Shown in pieces: positions 1 through 6,000 of a DNA stretch of 7,073 nt. The notes under the pieces are model-generated. The model was not told the DNA's origin. It saw nothing but the letters and a program-made list of their open reading frames with translations, and did no database searches. The translations under genes were made by a program, and so were the position numbers. The stretch is from Porphyromonadaceae bacterium (GTDB lineage Bacteria; Bacteroidota; Bacteroidia; Bacteroidales; Dysgonomonadaceae), in NCBI GenBank assembly GCA_003517675.1, contig DPAC01000131.1:1-7073 (forward strand), read 5' to 3'. Position 1 is the stretch's first letter. Each line of letters starts with the position of its first letter.

Positions 1-3000
1 CTGAAGTCCTTTAGTGCTTCAGCCGTTGGGCTTTCCTCGTTTTCTTCTAATTCCTGGATAATAATCTTGTTGAGGGCCGCATTGTTTTTCTCTTTAGCTT
101 GCCTTTCCAGACTTGGACGGATATTGTACTGTTTTTTCACTAAAGTAATTAATTTTGCTACTTCTATATCGTAGAGCATTTGTGCCATAACTTCATATTC
201 AGCAATTAGATAATCGGTGTTAATATCGTACTCGCTACCCCTGCGACGCTTTAAGAATCCCCGTCCAACAGGGGTTCTTACTTTCTGGCCGGTACTTTTA
301 AGAAGGCTCTTTGCTCGGGCATACAACAGAACCTGATGTCGATAGTAATTCTCTCTGGTGAAACGGTTTTCAACTTCAAAGTCAATTGCTTTCATTGCCC
401 GAATGTAATCGTTTTTAATTGCCTTCCAAATTCGGCTCCGCTTCTTAATGGCTTCTTTTACCTCTGGATATTTTTCAACTTCAGTGTCAAGCCGCTTTTT
501 CTCTCTTGCCAGCGTTTCCGGAGTGAATCCAAAGGGTAATTTATGCCCCAATTTCGCTTCTTCCGCTAAATCATCGAGAATAACTTTTTTAGTGAACAAA
601 TCAAAGGTATAAGGATTGAGGTCTATCGTAATTCCCTGCTCAAATCTAAGGGTTTTATCGCCGCATACTCCTCTTTGTTTCAGCAAACTTAAAAGACCAT
701 GCCTGTTATATCTCAATTCTGCAAATTCGGGAGTGTGCGGCAAGTGCTCAAATTCTCTGGTTCCTTTCTTCCAAAGAACACGAAGAGCCTCTTTGATTTT
801 AGGCAGGAGTGTTTCTTTTTGGAGCTTTGCTGCATCCCAACGCTCTTGTATTTCCTCATCTTCAAACCGCCATTCCTTCTTTGTCTCCGACTGTTTAGGC
901 AGTTTTTGAACCAGTTTGATCGAAAAGCCCATCTTGGGAGTAACTTCCTCGATAGCCTCGTTAATCTCCTCGCCCATTTCACGCTCTACTTCTGGAATCG
1001 CTGCTTCATCGTCAAGAACAATGGGTGATTGGCGGGTTATCTTGTCTATAACCTCAACACCTTTTTCGCTAGTAGGGATAAAATAGCGAACCGCATAATC
1101 AATCTTCTCGGTAAATACTCCAGCCTTTTTGAGTAGTTCCTCAAAAACCCATAAATTGTCGCCTAATATTTCGATACGGTACTCCCCGGATATACGCCGT
1201 CTAACCAATTTCCATCCGTTAGCCAACTCAAAAGTTCTGCCGTTTTCTAGGATCTGCTCTTTGATATCTGCCGGAGATAACTGCTCCCGGGTTACTTCTG
1301 CCCCTAGCCTATGGAGCACGGTTCTAATCATGTTTTTGGCCACGATTCTACCCAAGAATACCCTACCGTCATCAGAACGAACACGAATTACTCTAACCCT
1401 GTCTGTGGGAAGCCTATCCCAGATGGGTAATATCGTGCCGCTTATCAAGTGATATGTATCCATTTTGTATTCAGGTAATTTTGCTACTTCTTCATTCCAT
1501 AGCTTTTCGGCAGCAGCATCATCTAACTTCTCATAGTTATTAGCCAAATCTTCCCCGTTGACAATACTAGCGGCCTCTTTTATCTGTCCGTACCTGCGAA
1601 ATGCTCTTACTACATGACCGGCTTCCGTTGTCATCATTGCCCCTGTGGTTTCTATGGCATAAATCCTGCCGCTACGTTTCTGACGGTAAAATCCGTAAAG
1701 CGCAGTCAACTTCTTGGCATCCTCAAAGGTAAATGGAATTACTTTATTGCCTGCACTAAGCTCTATATATTTTGTCTCGGCGCCGGTGGCCGGATCTCTG
1801 TAAACGACAATTTCATTTTTAACTTCAACCTTATCCCTCTTGAAGTTTTCGAGTCCCTTATCATAAGTGCCTGATTCAATGGCTTTTTGGGTCATATATT
1901 GAACCAGATTAAAATAGGCATCAAAAACTTTATTCTGTTCATCGGATTTAAGAACAAGAATACGGTTCAAAAACTTAGCTGTGTCTCTCCTATCGTTACT
2001 CTCTTTTAATTTACCAGTATTTTTATCAATAAGAGCATCTTCTAGGCCGATCTTTTGAATGATCTCCCTGCCGTTTATCCCTTCTATTTGTTCGGCAATA
2101 AGATTCTGGTAAAAAATATCTAACGCATCTCTTGCAATATCGTTTTCTAAATTATCACTGGCGCTAAACAGTCCCTGGCTTCCGGCTTGTCGCTGTCCCT
2201 TGGTTAATGCACCCAATTGATCAAGCCTGCGGGCAATAGTAGAAATAAACCGTCTTTGCCCCTTCAGATTTGTGGTAACAAGCACATAAGTTGGCGGATG
2301 TACCTGGTTGGATCGGTGAGTGCGCCCAAACCCCTGTACGGCTTTAGTAGCAGACCAGCCCGCCTGGATTAGATAATGAATTCTTTTCTGTTGATTCTTT
2401 GCCGCCCTATCAGCATGATAGCTTTCGCCGGTGCCGCCAGCATCCGAAAATACAAGTATGCGCTTTTTACCGTCCATGAATGCCTTAGCGTCAGCAATCC
2501 GGTGATTAACTGTTCTATTTTGAACGATAGTTTTAGTTCCGCCGTCTTCTGTTTTTACCTTTACTAATCTACGGGTGCGCCCGGTTATTTCCGCCACATT
2601 TTGATAGCCAAATGTGTTAATAAGCATATCAAGAGGGTTATCAGGAACCCGCATGGCCCCTAATTTATGGATTAACTCATCTCTTTTAGCTACGGCTTCA
2701 CGGTTAAGAACAGGATTGCCCTTACTATCAACAACTTTTACCCGACGCACATTGCCGTCCTCATCTATAACCTCTTGATACTGTTGGACTGGAAATGAAT
2801 TTTTGAGATATTCAATTATGATGTCTCGCGGGGTTAAGTCTAAATCTTCTAGATCTTCTCCGGCTTCTCGTTTTTTTGCAATAGCTCTTTCTTGAGATGC
2901 TTCATTAGTGTTAACGATTTGCAGGACGACAGAATGGCCATTTTTAAGATCTTCTTTTATAGCCTTAATCACAGAGGGCATTTGCATAGCAGTTAAAACC

Positions 3001-6000
3001 TGATTGAAAAACCGCAATTGTGCGCCCCAAAATGCACTCATAGCTGCAGCTTTTTGCTGCCCACCTGCTTGTGTTATTTTAAGTGTTTCTCCCATGTTTT
3101 GCAGAATGATTTGCCAGGCTTGCGCTATAGTATCGTAAATCTGGATTTGCACATCATCTAATTGATGAACCAAAGTGTCATAGGTAACGCCGTTATAGCT
3201 TAAGTTCCTAGCTATATAATTACCCAGCGCTTTCATGTCCCGGGCTACGAGTTCCATTGCTGCTATCCCGCCGCTGGCAATCTTGGTAACAAAATCTCTT
3301 TTATTCGCAAATGGTGTGCCTTCTCCCCATAACCCAAGACGCTCTAAATAACCCAGATCAGTAACTTCCACACTGCCAGTTGCCGAAACATAAACAACTT
3401 TTGCCTTTGGTAGTCGGCGCGCAAGCTGAATAGCGGCTAACGCCATCGTTGCCGGCTTGCTTGCTCCTCTTTTTTTCTTGATAGACATACAATTCCGCAT
3501 GTGATGGGATTCATCAAAGACAATTACACCTTCGAAGTCCTCGCCTAGCCATTCTACTACTTGATCCACACGGGATTTTTTCCCTTTTTTAAGGGCTAAT
3601 TCCTCAAAATCGCGCCCGGTAACTTCTAAGTTGTGCCTTAAAGTGGTATAGGCAGTGAAAAGAATCCCATTCGGCTTTTTAATGGGTTCCCCAAACTTGG
3701 TTTTCGTGTGCTCAAAAACTAATTTGGGGTCTATACCTACGCTTTCTAAGTCTCTTCTGGCCGCGCCGATAAGCGGTATGTTCTTGCTTACCCATACCGC
3801 TTTAGTTTGGCCGCGCCTAAAACTATCCAGGATAATGCCGGCAATCTCCCGGCCTTTACCTACGCCAGTACCATCGCCGATAAAGAAGCCCTTACGCTCT
3901 CCAGTAGGCAGGAATTTTTCGAAGTTCTGCCCTGCATAAACAACGGCCTCTAACTGTGCGTCAGACAGTATCCCCTTTTCGATTATCTCCTTTGGGAGAT
4001 TCGGAGTATAAACAGGAACAGGGGGTTCAACAGCCGACATTGCAGCGCTCTGAACAAGCTCTCCGGGGTGCGGTTTTGCGCCTGGAATATCTAGTTTTTG
4101 GGGTTTATAGGATACGTACAGGGTTTCGGTTAATTCTTCTGCAACTGTTTCAGTTTCTTTCTGCCTTACAGCAATCTCCGTTTCGATTGCTAATCTACTC
4201 TCAGCGGCGGCTCCTTTGACAGTTTCACCGCTAGGAGTTGGTTCAGCGCGTAAGATGCCGCCTCGTAAGGCTTCTCCCTTGCCAGCTCCTTCGGATCTGT
4301 CCACAGTCCCGGGTCGTCCGGATCCGGCCCCTCGTATACCAGTACGTTCATCACGTCCTCCGGGTCTACCAGGGGGTCGTACATCCAGCGCTCCACCAGA
4401 TTCCATATCTCTATCGTCAAGTCTCTCTCCAGTGGTCCCTTCCCCATATCTATCCCTTGCTCCAGTCCCCACTTCATCAGCTGCAGTAGGTACAGCGCGT
4501 CCGGGTCCGGCTTCACCCCGGCCTCTTTCAATTTCTTCAGTGCGATCCGGTTTATCAGGTGCTTGTTTAGCCTGTACACTTTCTCCAGGTTGTCTCCCAG
4601 GTTGTCTCCGTTCATGTTTGATTCCCTCCAAGAGGTTAAAAATATCATCCAACAGAACAATTTCATCCGTAATGGGCTTATCTGTCGTTGGCCCGGTTTT
4701 GTCTATAATTACGAGTTGAACATCAAATGTTGTACCGTATTTTCTGTAATTACTCCCATCAATACGAATATTCGCCTTGACATTATATTTTTCTTTGATC
4801 TCTTTCCACCAAGGGGCAAAAGTAGGAGAATTGTCCGCCATCCCCTGGCCAACAATGGCTACCAACCGTCCACCTGGCTCCAAGCGTGCTAATGCCTGTT
4901 CAATATGCGCTTTCGCAAACCTTGTTGATTTTTTATCTCCCATGCGGCCAGCCGTTGCTGAAAAAGGCGGATTCATCAGGATAACAGTAGGCTTAATATC
5001 TTCAGGTAAAACATTGTTAAGCTGTTCGGCATTTTCGGTGAACAGGCGGTCGAAGTTCAATTCTTTTAATAATTCAGCACGACGCTCTGATAGCTCATTA
5101 ACAATAACATTTGCACCTGCCGTCTTTGCGAAGACAGCAAGACCACCTACCCCGGCACTCGGCTCCAATACAGTTTCGCCGGGATAAATATTCGCCGCCC
5201 ATGCCGCAACATACGCCAGGTTGGGAGGAGTAGAATACTGTTGATACTGCTCTTGCTCTTCAGTTCGCTTTGTTTGCGTCGGGATCTTTTCTAAAATTTC
5301 TTGCTCGATAGATTCAAGGTTCCGTTTCGCAGTATCAGCACTTACCATAGGCCCGATGCTCTTTTTATGCTCAAGTAAATACTGGTTAACACCCAATTCC
5401 ATAGCGTCATAAGCATCTTTGGGTGTGTATTTACCTTGGGCTTGAGTGCCGCCAAAGGCTTCTTCGGAAACCTTGAATAATTGATTTGAATTAAAGGATT
5501 CGCCTTTTTCTAGCGCATCTTTAACAAAAGCAGCTATCTTACTACTCGGAGAAACTCCCCCTGTTTGTGGTTCTTGTGTTACAGCTTTTTCTTTCTTACC
5601 CTCAAAAACATCAACGGCTTTCTTGTCAATTAAAATGTTTTCGAATACATCAAACAAATCCGATAATTTATCTTTCGGAAGATACCAGCTCTTATTACCG
5701 CCAATCTGCGCTCCCCATTTTGCGCCAATTCCTTTTAATTTTTTCCGGTCATTGTAATTACTCTCAAGTTCAAAATAATTTTCCGCCAGTTCAGTGCTGC
5801 GGGGCACGTATACCCCTACTGAACCTATCGCCGCAACTTCTCTATTCCATTTATCTTTACCCCACTCTAAGCCTTTTCCGATGACCAGGTTGCCATTATT
5901 ATCCCGTTCGTAATGGATATTTTTTTCGATCAACAGATTTTCCAGCTTTGTGATAGTAAGAGGCTCTTCCTCTATTTTGGATATTGTTTCTACCTCTTCC

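Noticed and set aside
713..982. Minus-strand 89-codon Arg/Lys/Ser-rich open frame.
   Set aside because: It is a shadow of the conserved C-terminal region, without ribosome site or codon bias; its basic composition is what a frame shift of Glu/Lys-rich codons gives.
4190..4615. That the main gene is broken by an insertion or frameshift at the G+C-rich linker.
   Set aside because: The main frame continues without stop through the island, and the methyltransferase before it and the SNO helicase after it are in the same frame; codon count from 7073 to 3 is consistent throughout.
4616..4666. Longer start for the nested 141-aa ORF, at ATG 4666 (adds 17 residues).
   Set aside because: No Shine-Dalgarno sequence precedes it, the added codons lie opposite the methyltransferase end and lack the G/C-ending bias, whereas ATG 4615 has TGGAGGG at ideal spacing.
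4216..4719. Plus-strand open frame of 167 codons, Ser/Pro-rich.
   Set aside because: It lies antisense to the G+C-rich island, where several frames are open because stop codons are rare. Composition is low-complexity Ser/Pro/Arg, no ribosome site precedes it, and it runs into the constrained methyltransferase part of the main gene.
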